From Pedobacter sp. ok626 (lineage in GTDB: Bacteria; Bacteroidota; Bacteroidia; Sphingobacteriales; Sphingobacteriaceae): 64,000 nucleotides of DNA. Positions 17,519 through 26,483 of the stretch are shown one piece after another. The notes below the pieces were generated by a model, which ran no database searches, had not been told where the DNA came from, and worked only from the letters and a program-made list of their open reading frames with translations. Location: assembly GCF_900100435.1 (NCBI RefSeq), contig NZ_FNEX01000013.1, positions 62,001 through 126,000 of the forward strand, given 5' to 3'. A program made the translations under genes and the position numbers. How positions within the stretch are numbered: the first letter of the stretch is position 1; every line of letters starts with the position of its first letter.

Positions 17519-18907
17519 TTACTTGCTAATTTTCATAAAAAGATTATTAACTGCTTCAGCATAGGTTGGGTGTGCAAAAATCTGGGATTTCAAGAGATCT
17601 ACTGTAATTCCCCCAAGCATACACATCTGTAACAGGCTCATGATCTCGCCGCCTCCAAATCCTAGAATTGACACGCCAAGAATCTCCTTTGTATCCATAT
17701 CCACAATTGCCTTCATAAAGCCTTTAGTTTCCCCCGCCTCAATCGCCCTCGCAACATAATTCATGGGCAATTTGAATACCTGGTAATTGAGTCCAGCTCT
17801 TTTTGCTTCATTTTCATTTAGGCCCACACGAGCAAATTCGGGGTCAATAAAGACACAATAGGGTATTTGTCTTTTATCAATCGTCATGTTGCCATTTTCC
17901 AACAGATTGGTTGCCACTATCACAAAATCATTATAAGAAACATGTGTGAATGCAGGCCCTGGCTTTACGTCACCCAAAGCATAAATATGCGCTATATTTG
18001 TTTCTAACTTCGAATTGGTTTTGATGTACCCTTTTTCATCAATTTGGACACCAGTCTTTTCAAGATTCAGCTCGTCGGTATTTGGCATTCGGCCAGTGGC
18101 AATTAGTAATTGAGAAGCAATTATTGTTTCTTCCTTTGCGCTGGTGGACACCGTAATAGAAATAGCTTGGTCAGCTAAAAGCGCAACTGATTTTACGGTT
18201 GTGCCTGTGAGTATCTCAATTCCTTCCTGGCGTAATATTTTCGAAATCTCTTCGGAGATATCATCATCTTCTTTTTGTAGAATACGATCAGAACGTTCTA
18301 ATATGGTAACCTTACTCCCGAAACGAGCAAACATCTGGCCGAATTCCAGAGCGATATAGCTTCCTCCAATGATGACAAGATGTTCTGGCACTTTATCCAA
18401 CTTCATAATTGATGTAGAAGTGAGAAATGGAATTGTGGATAGGCCCGGCGTATCTGGTATGCTCGGTCTTGCGCCTGTGTTAATAAAAATATATGTTGCG
18501 GTAATAGTTTGAGTACCTCCCGAAGAAAGCTCAATGGTTAGTGTTTTATTTTCGGAAAATGTAGCTTTCCCATAGATCAATTGAATATTCTGGGAATTTG
18601 CAAATCCTTTTTCAATGCTTTTCCGAGCATTTTTAATTATTGTATCTTTTCTTTCAACTACTGCGGCCAGATTAACAATAATATTATTTGTGTTTATGCC
18701 ATATTCATTTGATCTCCGAGCCTGAAAAGCCATTTTTGCTGAAGAGACCATGGCTTTAGTAGGGGTACAGCCGTTGTTGATACACGTTCCGCCAACGAAT
18801 TCTTTTTCAATAATCGCCACTTGCCAACCCTCAGCAGCAAGTCTTTGTGCAAGTGGCTTTCCGGCCTGCCCGGTGCCAATTATTATAGCATCAAATTTCT
18901 GAATCAT
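17519..18907 (-). CDS. Class I flavoprotein disulfide reductase (mercuric reductase-like)
   Basis: The 462-residue enzyme has the FAD-binding GTGQAGKPLA (11-20), the redox-active cysteines Cys42 and Cys47 in GGTCINNGCTPTK, a second nucleotide-binding motif (IIGGSYIALEFG) and the C-terminal FAHPTYAEAVNNLF with the catalytic His-Glu pair. It resembles proteins annotated as mercuric reductase, but it has no heavy-metal domain at the N-terminus and no C-terminal Cys pair, so Hg(II) reduction is doubtful. It probably reduces a disulfide or quinone with NAD(P)H. Its placement with an importer fits thiol or redox metabolism; this is inference. Confidence 0.9.
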   Translation of the reverse strand: MIQKFDAIIIGTGQAGKPLAQRLAAEGWQVAIIEKEFVGGTCINNGCTPTKAMVSSAKMAFQARRSNEYGINTNNIIVNLAAVVERKDTIIKNARKSIEKGFANSQNIQLIYGKATFSENKTLTIELSSGGTQTITATYIFINTGARPSIPDTPGLSTIPFLTSTSIMKLDKVPEHLVIIGGSYIALEFGQMFARFGSKVTILERSDRILQKEDDDISEEISKILRQEGIEILTGTTVKSVALLADQAISITVSTSAKEETIIASQLLIATGRMPNTDELNLEKTGVQIDEKGYIKTNSKLETNIAHIYALGDVKPGPAFTHVSYNDFVIVATNLLENGNMTIDKRQIPYCVFIDPEFARVGLNENEAKRAGLNYQVFKLPMNYVARAIEAGETKGFMKAIVDMDTKEILGVSILGFGGGEIMSLLQMCMLGGITVDLLKSQIFAHPTYAEAVNNLFMKISK

Positions 18908-18989
18908 TCTAGTGATTTTTAGTAAAAGCTTCTCTTAATCAATATAACTCTTTTTTGTGTAGATTGGTAGGATCGAGACTAACAGTATT

Positions 18990-20537
18990 TTATGAGGCTA
19001 TATTTTTTAGCGCGTTTTTTTTTACAAATCCGAGCGACATCAATGCCCCTAAAAAGCAGAGGATTGCGGAAAATAGCATGACATGCACATAGGAATCGAT
19101 AAAACCTTCGTGATACTGCTTTTGAATCAAAGCAGCCATTTCGAAAGACAGATTTTTGGGCGCAGTTGCATTACCTAAGTTAACCGATTGCGCCATCACT
19201 TCTTGTTTGCTTCTTTCATCTAAATTCAAGGTTGTTAAATTGTCTTTTAGGTGTCTCGTAAAAAGTAAAACGGCCAATGCCCCAAAAATGGCATTGGCGA
19301 AAACACTGGATATGCGAGAAATGGCATTATTCACGCCTGAAGCTGTGCCAGAATAACGATCGCTTACCGAGCCCATTATTGTAGCTGTGAGTGGCGCAAC
19401 AGTAATAGACATGCCAAAACCGAATACCAGGATGCCAGGAAAAAAACTGATCCAATAATCCTTTGGGCCTTGTGTTTGATGTACAAACGACAAAAGCGAT
19501 AACCCTATCCCGGCAATCGTTGGACCGATGATCAAAAAAAATCTCGGCCCGTATTTATCAGAAAGGGTACCGGCATAACGGGCCAGCATAATCATTAAAA
19601 TAGTAAATGGCAAGAAAGCGAGTCCGGATTGCAATTGGCTATAACCCTGTACCTGCACAAGATTCAATCCAATAAACAACATTGCCCCTCCAAGGCCAGC
19701 ATAGAGGAAAAATGTGAGCAGATTAGTCCCGGTAAAGGTCATATTCTTAAAAAGCCAAAGCGGCATCATGGGATACATGCTTTTTTTTTCGATGAAAAAA
19801 AACGCGAACAAAAGCAACAGACCGGTGGATAAGGATGTCCAGATTTCCCAATTATAAAAGCCAATGGCGGGTGCTCGCAAGAAACCAAATGTCAATAATG
19901 CTAAGCCCATGGCCAAGGAAAGCGCACCGGCTATATCTAGCGATCTGTTGCTTGTTTCGTCCTTTATTTCTTTAACGTATCGGTTTAAAAAAAAGAGTGC
20001 AAATAATCCAATCGGTATATTGATAAAAAAGATATAACGCCACAAGCCTGCATCGCCCAAAGCTCCTCCCAGAATAGGTCCGCCAAGTGTGACCATAGTG
20101 GTTACAGAGGACCAGGTGCCTATGGCCTTGCCTCTTTCTTTTTCGTTGATGGAAGAAGAAATGAGCGAAAGACTGCCGGGTATCATCAATGCACCACCAA
20201 TTCCTTGTACAATTCTGAAAATGATTAGCTGCATCACGTTCGTAACAAGTCCGCAGAGCCCAGACCCGATAATAAAAATAAGTATCCCCCACATAAACAC
20301 TTTCTTACGCCCCAGCTTGTCGCCTAACGAGCCTCCTATCAATATCAACGAAGCAAGTACCAACATGTAAGCGTTCAAAATCCAAAAAACGGACGCACCG
20401 GTAGCATGAAGGCTTTTTTGTAAAGAGGGTAATACTACATTGAGGGCTGTGCCATCGATAAAGGTCATGGCTGATGCCATGATGGTGGTTATCATTACGC
20501 ATTTTCCTTCCCAACTATTTAAGGCAACGGTAGTCAT
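18990..20537 (-). CDS. MFS transporter, DHA2 (EmrB/QacA) family
   Basis: A 515-residue membrane protein with about 14 predicted helices. Family signatures are FIDGTALNVVLPSL in helix 1, LGGSLGDKLGRKK-like sequence (LIGGSLGDKLGRKKVF) after helix 2, and FRIVQGIGGALMIPGSLSLI in helix 4 to 5. DHA2 members export drugs or small organic compounds in exchange for protons. It is the first gene of the minus-strand group that continues with the disulfide reductase and the ABC importer; the gap to the next gene is 82 bp. Confidence 0.95.
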   Translation of the reverse strand: MTTVALNSWEGKCVMITTIMASAMTFIDGTALNVVLPSLQKSLHATGASVFWILNAYMLVLASLILIGGSLGDKLGRKKVFMWGILIFIIGSGLCGLVTNVMQLIIFRIVQGIGGALMIPGSLSLISSSINEKERGKAIGTWSSVTTMVTLGGPILGGALGDAGLWRYIFFINIPIGLFALFFLNRYVKEIKDETSNRSLDIAGALSLAMGLALLTFGFLRAPAIGFYNWEIWTSLSTGLLLLFAFFFIEKKSMYPMMPLWLFKNMTFTGTNLLTFFLYAGLGGAMLFIGLNLVQVQGYSQLQSGLAFLPFTILMIMLARYAGTLSDKYGPRFFLIIGPTIAGIGLSLLSFVHQTQGPKDYWISFFPGILVFGFGMSITVAPLTATIMGSVSDRYSGTASGVNNAISRISSVFANAIFGALAVLLFTRHLKDNLTTLNLDERSKQEVMAQSVNLGNATAPKNLSFEMAALIQKQYHEGFIDSYVHVMLFSAILCFLGALMSLGFVKKNALKNIAS

Positions 20538-20603
20538 AGATGTGAATTTTTGTCAGACTATTGAGCGAACCCATTAGATAACAGTGAAATCATACCTTTG
20601 GTT
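20538..20603. other. Short non-coding stretch before an SRPBCC relic
   Basis: It lies upstream of the MFS gene and must contain that gene's promoter on the minus strand. No clear TAnnTTTG motif was seen. Confidence 0.3.
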
Positions 20604-20771
20604 TTGAATAGGGGGATCACGCTGTTGGTTTACACTTTAATAGAACAAAATGGAAAGACGGATCTAGAAATCATACAAGAAGACAACAGACCAAATGCTG
20701 TACATGCAGAAGTACAAGGAGAAGGCAATTCTATTTTAAAAATGTTGAAGGAAATAGCAGAGACAAATTGA
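20604..20771 (+). pseudogene. C-terminal fragment of an SRPBCC-family protein
   Basis: One frame reads TLLVYTLIEQNGKTDLEII, then QEDNRPNA, and ends in ILKMLKEIAETN before a TGA at 20769. This resembles the last 50 residues of SRPBCC domain proteins (QED..RP and a final amphipathic helix). No start codon or N-terminal part exists upstream, where stops interrupt the frame. It looks like a truncated relic; the family call is by eye and only moderately certain. Confidence 0.45.
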
Positions 20772-20888
20772 GAAAAACAACGAACGGCTAATAAGGTATT
20801 GAAAAAAGCGGGGCTGAATGGCTTCGATTGGAGATTTGTGTGGATTATGATCCGGAATTCATGCGAAAATTGTAAACCTTTAGAATGC

Positions 20889-20922
20889 AAAAAGCCTGAG
20901 ATCTTACGATTTCAGGCTTTTT
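20889..20922 (+). terminator. Rho-independent terminator
   Basis: AAAAGCCTGA pairs with TTCAGGCTTTTT around an 11-nt loop. It follows the SRPBCC relic and precedes the convergent tRNA gene; it can work in both directions. Confidence 0.75.
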
Positions 20923-20945
20923 ATATGGTTTTGATGACCATTGTG

Positions 20946-21032
20946 CGGAGAGTGGGGGATTCGAACCCGCGGACCCTTTGACAAGTCAACAGTTTTCAAG
21001 ACTGCCGCAATCGACCACTCTGCCAACTCTCC
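20946..21032 (-). tRNA. tRNA-Ser (anticodon UGA)
   Basis: The minus strand folds into an 87-nt class II tRNA. The acceptor arms are GGAGAGT (5') and ACTCTCC (3') with a G discriminator, the anticodon stem-loop is CAGTCTTGAAAACTG with anticodon TGA, there is a long variable arm (TTGACTTGTCAA region), and the T arm has GGGTTCGAATCCC. The CCA end is not encoded. Confidence 0.97.
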
Positions 21033-21129
21033 GCGACAAAAGTACGAATACCCCTTGATTTTGCAAACTAAGGCAATATTATTTTAACGATAATTTGTTA
21101 ATGGCTTAAAAATGAGTCAGAAAATTTTT

Positions 21130-22119
21130 CTATTCTTCCGAATTATGGGTGTTTTGAGCCGGTTTTTTGAACATATTGAAGTTAGGCTTAATGATTTTTA
21201 CACTGCGTTTCGACAGATCTACGCTTGCATTCAGCTCAAAGCCGATCAAAAGTATCAAGGAATTTAAATAAAGCCAGATCATCAGGACAATCAATACACT
21301 GATGGAACCATAAACTTTATTGTAAGAACTGAAGTTGTTGATGTAAAAAGAAAAGCCCAGAATAGTTAAAAAGGCCAGGATCGTTGCCAACCAGGAACCT
21401 GCACTAAAAAAGCGCCATTTCTTTGCATGCGCAGGGCCGTACCTATACAAAATTGAGATGGTTACAAAATACAATACGCCCAATAAAGACCACCTTGTCA
21501 ATTGAATGAGGTAAGCAATGAAGTTGCCCTTTAAGTCCAATTGGGTATCGATATAATTTAAGGCATACTCGCCAATAAACATTGCCGTAATGCAGATGAT
21601 CACAGACAAGGCAATAATCACCGTCAATACAATCGCAATAAGTCTTTGCTTTACCCAGCTACGGGTTTCAATGATAAGAGATGATTTATTAAAAGCCATC
21701 ATTAGGCTATGCACCCCATTTGTGGCAAAAAATAGGGACAGGAGGAAACCAAAGGATAACAATCCTCCGTTTTGCTTGTTCACGATCTCATTTAAGGTCG
21801 TCCCAAAGGCTTTATAAGCGTCGCCCGGTAAGATGAGCTGGATAAACTCCATAAGTTGCTCCTGGAAGCCGATACGTTTCGGTATAAAAGGAATTAGCGT
21901 AAATAAGAAGATGATGGCCGGAAAAAGGGCCAGCATGAAATTATAAGCCAGTGATGAAGCTTTATTGATTAAGGAATCTTTACCAATCTCTTTGAAAAAG
22001 AAAGTTGCAACAGTATAAAGGGGAAGTGGACTGAATCCTGGGAGCACACAAACCTTGGTCCAGTCTATGAATAAAGCGTAATATTTGATTTTTAACAGCT
22101 GCTTATGAACCCACTCCAT
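21130..22119 (-). CDS. YihY/virulence factor BrkB family membrane protein
   Basis: A 329-residue inner membrane protein with about six helices in the YihY/BrkB arrangement (FKEIGKDSLINKASSLAYNFMLALFPAIIFLF near residue 45, SYNKVYGSISVLIVLMIWLYL near 270). The proteins were once proposed to be RNase BN, but that was withdrawn; the true function is unknown and may be transport. It is the last gene of a minus-strand operon with the PASTA protein, MltG and a thioesterase, with a 9 bp gap. Confidence 0.93.
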   Translation of the reverse strand: MEWVHKQLLKIKYYALFIDWTKVCVLPGFSPLPLYTVATFFFKEIGKDSLINKASSLAYNFMLALFPAIIFLFTLIPFIPKRIGFQEQLMEFIQLILPGDAYKAFGTTLNEIVNKQNGGLLSFGFLLSLFFATNGVHSLMMAFNKSSLIIETRSWVKQRLIAIVLTVIIALSVIICITAMFIGEYALNYIDTQLDLKGNFIAYLIQLTRWSLLGVLYFVTISILYRYGPAHAKKWRFFSAGSWLATILAFLTILGFSFYINNFSSYNKVYGSISVLIVLMIWLYLNSLILLIGFELNASVDLSKRSVKIIKPNFNMFKKPAQNTHNSEE

Positions 22120-22128
22120 CCACCAAAT

Positions 22129-22536
22129 TTAGTTAAAAAATACCTTTAACTTCTCCATAAAATTTTCTGGAGGGGAGCAAGGTTTATTCCTGGCCATATC
22201 CACAAAAACAAGCGTAGTTGTGCCAATGTTAATCAGCTCTTCGGCCTGGTTAAACAATTCATACTTGAAATGAATCCGAACACCGGGCAGATCTTGAATA
22301 GTCGTTTTAATCGTTATTTCCTGATCATAAAGGGCAGGTTTGATGTATTTGCAGTTCAGTTCCAACACGGGCATCATCACCCCGCTGCTTTCCATTGAAG
22401 CATAATCCATACCTAGGCTTCTTAGCATTTCTACCCTTGCCACCTCGTAATATTCAGCATAATTACCATAGTAAACATATCCCATCTGGTCTGTTTCACC
22501 ATACCGCACCCTAATCTTCGTACTATGTGTATACAT
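22129..22536 (-). CDS. Acyl-CoA thioesterase, 4HBT (YbgC/FadM) family
   Basis: This 135-residue hotdog-fold protein has the family core VRYGETDQMGYVYYGNYAEYYEVAR, with the likely catalytic Asp17 in ETDQMG. It should hydrolyse short- or medium-chain acyl-CoA in the cytoplasm. It starts directly after the mltG stop codon with no gap, so translation may be coupled. A second 4HBT protein is encoded at 29143-29562. Confidence 0.92.
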   Translation of the reverse strand: MYTHSTKIRVRYGETDQMGYVYYGNYAEYYEVARVEMLRSLGMDYASMESSGVMMPVLELNCKYIKPALYDQEITIKTTIQDLPGVRIHFKYELFNQAEELINIGTTTLVFVDMARNKPCSPPENFMEKLKVFFN

Positions 22537-23589
22537 CTATTTGAAAATGTTTCTTTTGTTTAAAGCTTCTCTGTATTTCTTTGCGTTTAGCTCATGCTCT
22601 TGCACAGTTACAGCAAAATTGTGGTAACCTGAAAAATCTTCTTTGGCGCACATGTAGATGTAATTGTTTTTCTCCCTGTTTAATACAGCATCAATAGCAT
22701 TGATACTAGGCATCATGATAGGACCCGGAGGCAAACCTGCATATTTATAAGTGTTGTATTTTGACTGTACCTGTAACAAGGAGTTGGTAACGCGTTTTAC
22801 CGTGAAATCATTGTTGGCATAAATCACAGTAGGATCGGCCTGAAGCAAGATTCCTTTATTCAATCGGTTTAAGTATAAACCTGCGATGATTGGCATTTCT
22901 TTGTCGTATAAGGCTTCAGCATCCACAATAGAGGCCAATATCGAAACTTGTATAGGCGTAAGGTTTAGCGCGGCAGCTTTTTGCTTACGTTCGGCATTCC
23001 AAAACTTCTCATATTCGGTATGCATCCTGTCGAAAAACTCCAATGCGGTCACATTCCAATACATCTCGTAAGTGTTAGGAATAAACATCACATAGCTGTT
23101 GTCTTGATTAAATCCGTATTTCTCTATCAGCGCAGCTGAATCCAATACACTCATAAAAGTTAAGGAATCAGGTTCTAAGTTATTGGCTAAGTAGCCGGCA
23201 AAGTTTTCCTTTTTTCTAAGGTTTTGAAACTTAAGTTTTACCGGATCCTGGTTTCCTGATTTCAGCATGTTAATGATGCTGCGGTTGTTCATCCCTTTGG
23301 TTAATTTATAACGTCCAGGTTTTAAAGAACGAGCCAGATCCATTTTGGCGGCTGCCTGACTAAAAGTACCAATCTCTGTTAAAATATCCTTGCGGCGAAG
23401 CTCTTCGAACAAGTTATCCAGGTTACTGCCAGTTCTTACATATAGGTATTTCTCTTTTCCAGTTGTATTTGGAGCGAAGAAAACTTTATAAAATTTTATT
23501 CCAAAATAGCCGCCCACTGCTAAAACAACTAATAAACTAAGCAATATTATTTTAGTGCCAGTTTTCATGCTTTTCTTTTCGTTAGTCAT
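22537..23589 (-). CDS. mltG: Endolytic murein transglycosylase MltG
   Basis: The 350-residue protein has a short cytosolic end, one transmembrane helix (residues 13-30), a LysM-like region and the YceG/MltG catalytic domain. The active-site region reads ASIVDAEALYDKEM, keeping the Glu that matches E. coli MltG Glu218, and LQADPTVIYAN follows. MltG cuts nascent glycan strands and sets their length at the inner membrane. The ATG at 23568 is an alternative start. It is in an operon behind the PASTA protein, which fits peptidoglycan assembly. Confidence 0.95.
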   Translation of the reverse strand: MTNEKKSMKTGTKIILLSLLVVLAVGGYFGIKFYKVFFAPNTTGKEKYLYVRTGSNLDNLFEELRRKDILTEIGTFSQAAAKMDLARSLKPGRYKLTKGMNNRSIINMLKSGNQDPVKLKFQNLRKKENFAGYLANNLEPDSLTFMSVLDSAALIEKYGFNQDNSYVMFIPNTYEMYWNVTALEFFDRMHTEYEKFWNAERKQKAAALNLTPIQVSILASIVDAEALYDKEMPIIAGLYLNRLNKGILLQADPTVIYANNDFTVKRVTNSLLQVQSKYNTYKYAGLPPGPIMMPSINAIDAVLNREKNNYIYMCAKEDFSGYHNFAVTVQEHELNAKKYREALNKRNIFK

Positions 23590-23605
23590 ATGCTAAAAAT
23601 AAATA

Positions 23606-24370
23606 TTATTTGTTGGAAAGGGTGATGTTTATTGGGGTACCAGCTTTAACCTTAATTAATGAGTCGGTAGCAAAAGGATCTTGTTTAACCACCACAGCAG
23701 TAGCGGAATCAGTAATTGTACCCTCATAGGTAATAATCCCTAAGTTTAGTTTAGCACCACTTCTAATTGCAAATATCGCTTCATCCTTTGTTAAACCGAG
23801 TAATACAGGGATTTCTCTTTCCTCCTCTCCTTGACCATTGCCAAGTACTAAATCAATACGTGAACCTTTTGGTAAGTTTTCTCCAGCTTTAATGACACGA
23901 CCTTTGAAAGACGCTTGAAGTACATCTGTGCTCATATCAGGTTTAAAAGTAGTATCACCCAATTTAAAACCAAAACTCTCCAACATGGCTTGTGCTTCTC
24001 TTAATGATTTGAATTCTATATCCGGGAATTTTGCATCCGGAGCAAGCGCTGTATTTATAGTGAGGTAAATGGTACGGTTATCCTTTACAAAGGTGCCTGA
24101 ACTTGGGTCCTGATCTACCACAATACCCGGAGGGGAATCCATGATGTAAACAGAATCCACTTCGTAACGTAGCCCTAGTTCTTCCAGTTTACTAACTGCT
24201 TGCTCAAAAGCGAGTCCTTTTAAAGTCGGTACACTTAGTCCCTGGCCATGTTTGGTGTAATATCTTAAGCTAAAGAAAGCAGCCATTAAGAGCACAACTA
24301 CGGTAAGCACAGCGGCAATAAGGTTGTTTCTAAAAGAGGTAGTCTTTAAATAAGATATGAATTTGGCCAT
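23606..24370 (-). CDS. PASTA domain membrane protein
   Basis: A 254-residue protein with one N-terminal transmembrane helix (about 15-35, LIAAVLTVVVLLMAAFF) and three PASTA repeats in the periplasm. The repeats start at about 46 (VPTLKGLAFEQAVSKLEELG), 115 and 185 (IPVLLGLTKDEAIFAIRSG). PASTA repeats bind muropeptides or beta-lactams in other proteins. No kinase or penicillin-binding domain is attached. It leads the operon with mltG and is divergent from ddl, which fits a cell-wall role. Confidence 0.93.
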   Translation of the reverse strand: MAKFISYLKTTSFRNNLIAAVLTVVVLLMAAFFSLRYYTKHGQGLSVPTLKGLAFEQAVSKLEELGLRYEVDSVYIMDSPPGIVVDQDPSSGTFVKDNRTIYLTINTALAPDAKFPDIEFKSLREAQAMLESFGFKLGDTTFKPDMSTDVLQASFKGRVIKAGENLPKGSRIDLVLGNGQGEEEREIPVLLGLTKDEAIFAIRSGAKLNLGIITYEGTITDSATAVVVKQDPFATDSLIKVKAGTPINITLSNK

Positions 24371-24460
24371 ATTGATATTGTTTCATTTAAGGTATAGGGG
24401 CCAAATTTAGACTAAAAAAATATTTTATTGGAATTAAAATAACATCTGGACCAACTAATT

Positions 24461-24468
24461 TATATTTG
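24461..24468 (+). promoter_or_regulatory. Candidate -7 element of the ddl promoter
   Basis: TATATTTG matches the Bacteroidota -7 consensus TAnnTTTG, 34 bp before the ddl start. No TTG at the proper -33 distance was found. Confidence 0.4.
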
Positions 24469-24502
24469 TGGTTGTACAAGATCATGTATAGATATTAAAT
24501 AA

Positions 24503-25489
24503 ATGAAGAAAATAATAGCGTTGCTAACCGGGGGAACTACCGGAGAATGGGTGATTTCTGTTAAGAGTGCAGCTACCATCGCCCAAAATCTGGATGCAGA
24601 TAAGTATGAGGTGTATAAAATTATGCTTACTCAACAAGGATGGTTTTATGAGCCGGCTGATTCTATGAAAATTGAAGTGGATCGGAACGACTTCTCTTTG
24701 ACCATAAAAGGGAAAAAGATAACCTTTGATGGTGTTTTTATAGCCATACATGGTGCACCAGGTGAAGATGGTAAATTGCAAGGGTATTTTGATATGATTG
24801 GTTTGCCCTATACTACTTGCGATGCGCTGACTTCGGCCGTAACTATGAATAAGGGCTATACGAAGGCGATAGTGAATGGAATTGATCAGTTGCATATTGC
24901 TAAATCTGCACAGATTTTTAAAGGTGGCGACTATAGTCTTGAACAATTGAAAAAAGACCTTAAGGCTCCTTATTTTGTGAAACCTAATAATGGCGGTAGC
25001 AGTATCGGCATGACAAAGGTTAATCATCCTAATGATTTACAGGCTGCACTTGATAAAGCTTTTAAAGAGGATAGTCAGGTCTTAATCGAAGAGTTTATCT
25101 CTGGACGTGAGTTTACTATTGGTGTGGTAAAGCTGGATGGAAAGATTACGGCTTTGCCAGCTACTGAAGTAGAAACTGCTAAAGAGTTTTTTGATTTTGA
25201 GGCTAAATATACGCCGGGTGTGGCCACAGAAACTACGCCAGCGCTAATCAGAGATGAAACACGTGTGCGTGTAGAGCAGATTGCCAAAAGAGTATATGAA
25301 AAGCTGAACTGTAGGGGGGTGGTGCGTATTGATTTTATCCTAACTGAAGATGAAGGTGATTTTTACTTTATCGAGATCAATACGATACCGGGACAAACTG
25401 CAACTAGTTTTATACCGCAACAGGTTGCTGCTGCTGGAATGAAATTGAATGATTTTTATACCAAATTGATCAAAGAAACGATTGGTTAA
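24503..25489 (+). CDS. ddl: D-alanine--D-alanine ligase
   Basis: The 328-residue ATP-grasp enzyme joins two D-Ala for peptidoglycan precursors in the cytoplasm. Visible signatures are the N-terminal LLTGGTTGEWVISVKSA, the flexible loop KPNNGGSSIGMTKV, the ATP-binding FIEEF-like segment (VLIEEFISGREFTIGVV) and the metal-binding EINTIPGQT near the C-terminus. Length is normal. It is divergent from the PASTA-mltG operon and ends at a strong terminator. Confidence 0.95.
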   Translation: MKKIIALLTGGTTGEWVISVKSAATIAQNLDADKYEVYKIMLTQQGWFYEPADSMKIEVDRNDFSLTIKGKKITFDGVFIAIHGAPGEDGKLQGYFDMIGLPYTTCDALTSAVTMNKGYTKAIVNGIDQLHIAKSAQIFKGGDYSLEQLKKDLKAPYFVKPNNGGSSIGMTKVNHPNDLQAALDKAFKEDSQVLIEEFISGREFTIGVVKLDGKITALPATEVETAKEFFDFEAKYTPGVATETTPALIRDETRVRVEQIAKRVYEKLNCRGVVRIDFILTEDEGDFYFIEINTIPGQTATSFIPQQVAAAGMKLNDFYTKLIKETIG

Positions 25490-25500
25490 TATGTTTACAT

Positions 25501-25538
25501 AAAAAAGCCTGGCGCAATTATTTGCGCCAGGCTTTTTT
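25501..25538. terminator. Strong bidirectional terminator
   Basis: A perfect stem with arms AAAAAAGCCTGGCGCAA and TTGCGCCAGGCTTTTTT and a 4-nt loop lies between the convergent ddl and DUF3575-like genes and can stop transcription from both. Confidence 0.92.
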
Positions 25539-25557
25539 ATGTGTTTTCTGATTTCGA

Positions 25558-26355
25558 TTAGAACCTGAAACCTATACTTAAACCAGCTCTAAGGTTTGCC
25601 CAAGGACCATCAAAGTCAACTTTTGCACCTTCACTGTTCACTTCAGATTTAACTTTAACCAATGGAAGGTCTTCAAGATCTTTAAGCTGCTCTCTTAATT
25701 CTTGCTGTTCTTCAGTTGACATGTTCTTTTTACCTGAAATGCTTCCAGATGAAGTACCATAACTAGCACCGATAATCCACCAATCCAAATAAACCAATTT
25801 GCTTAATTTCCATTGTGCGCCCAAAAGCAAACCTCCAGTGAATGTTTTGATATCTCCACTAAGTGGGATTACACCTTTTTGAGTAACATCAGTGCCACTC
25901 ACATTAACAGTTACATCGTAGTTATATGGACCTTCTACCGTATACTTTGCATATCTGGCAAATGGTGCTAAATAGAAGCCTCTGAAAACACCTTGTCCCA
26001 TATAGAATCTAACCTCAGGAGTAATCGCAAAGTTTCCTGTTTTAAAATCTTTGATACTGTTCCAGGTATCTTCATCGTCGATTAATTTTTCGAATTGCGA
26101 TTTAAATGGAACACCTGATTTTGGTGCAAATCTTACGCCTAAGGCCACAGATATTTTCTTGCTTACCGCGCGCTCATATTGGAGCGAATAGTTTTTCAGC
26201 GCCATGGCTGCAAAATTCCATTTTACAAGGTTCTTGCCTTCAACTTCGCTTTCTTGCGTAGCTTTGTTTTTTTCTTGTGCATTTACTGTTCCGAGAGAAC
26301 ATAAAATTAACACAAGAGATGGTAATAGTAGGTTTTTAGTAAAGCTTGTTTGCAT
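25558..26355 (-). CDS. Outer membrane beta-barrel protein, DUF3575-like
   Basis: A 265-residue protein with a signal peptide (LLLPSLVLILCSLGTVNAQ). The mature part begins with an acidic stretch, then NLVKWNFAAMALKNYSLQYERAVS, the start of a DUF3575-type barrel. Strands alternate to the end with a terminal aromatic (GLSIGFRF), as in outer membrane proteins. Function is unknown. Opposite strand to the adjacent Crp-type regulator, with an inverted repeat between them. Confidence 0.85.
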   Translation of the reverse strand: MQTSFTKNLLLPSLVLILCSLGTVNAQEKNKATQESEVEGKNLVKWNFAAMALKNYSLQYERAVSKKISVALGVRFAPKSGVPFKSQFEKLIDDEDTWNSIKDFKTGNFAITPEVRFYMGQGVFRGFYLAPFARYAKYTVEGPYNYDVTVNVSGTDVTQKGVIPLSGDIKTFTGGLLLGAQWKLSKLVYLDWWIIGASYGTSSGSISGKKNMSTEEQQELREQLKDLEDLPLVKVKSEVNSEGAKVDFDGPWANLRAGLSIGFRF

Positions 26356-26409
26356 AATTATTGGTTTTAGTTTAAATTTTTATCGGCGAAGTTACGTTAT
26401 GTTCGTGAT

Positions 26410-26441
26410 TTTAAAAATACCCATTCCTAGGTATTTTTAAA
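26410..26441. promoter_or_regulatory. 12-bp perfect inverted repeat between divergent genes
   Basis: TTTAAAAATACC and GGTATTTTTAAA flank an 8-nt spacer, 43 bp before the Crp-type gene and 54 bp before the outer membrane protein gene. Terminators are not needed between divergent genes, so an operator is more likely. Confidence 0.45.
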
Positions 26442-26483
26442 TGCTATAGTTACCTTCGAAGAGCTCAAATATTATACGATCTT

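Noticed and set aside
17519-18907. Calling the flavoprotein a true mercuric reductase (merA)
   Set aside because: No N-terminal metal-binding domain, no C-terminal vicinal Cys pair and no mer genes nearby.
20799-20981. Plus-strand frame running over the terminator into the tRNA-Ser gene
   Set aside because: It crosses a strong terminator hairpin and ends inside a tRNA gene.
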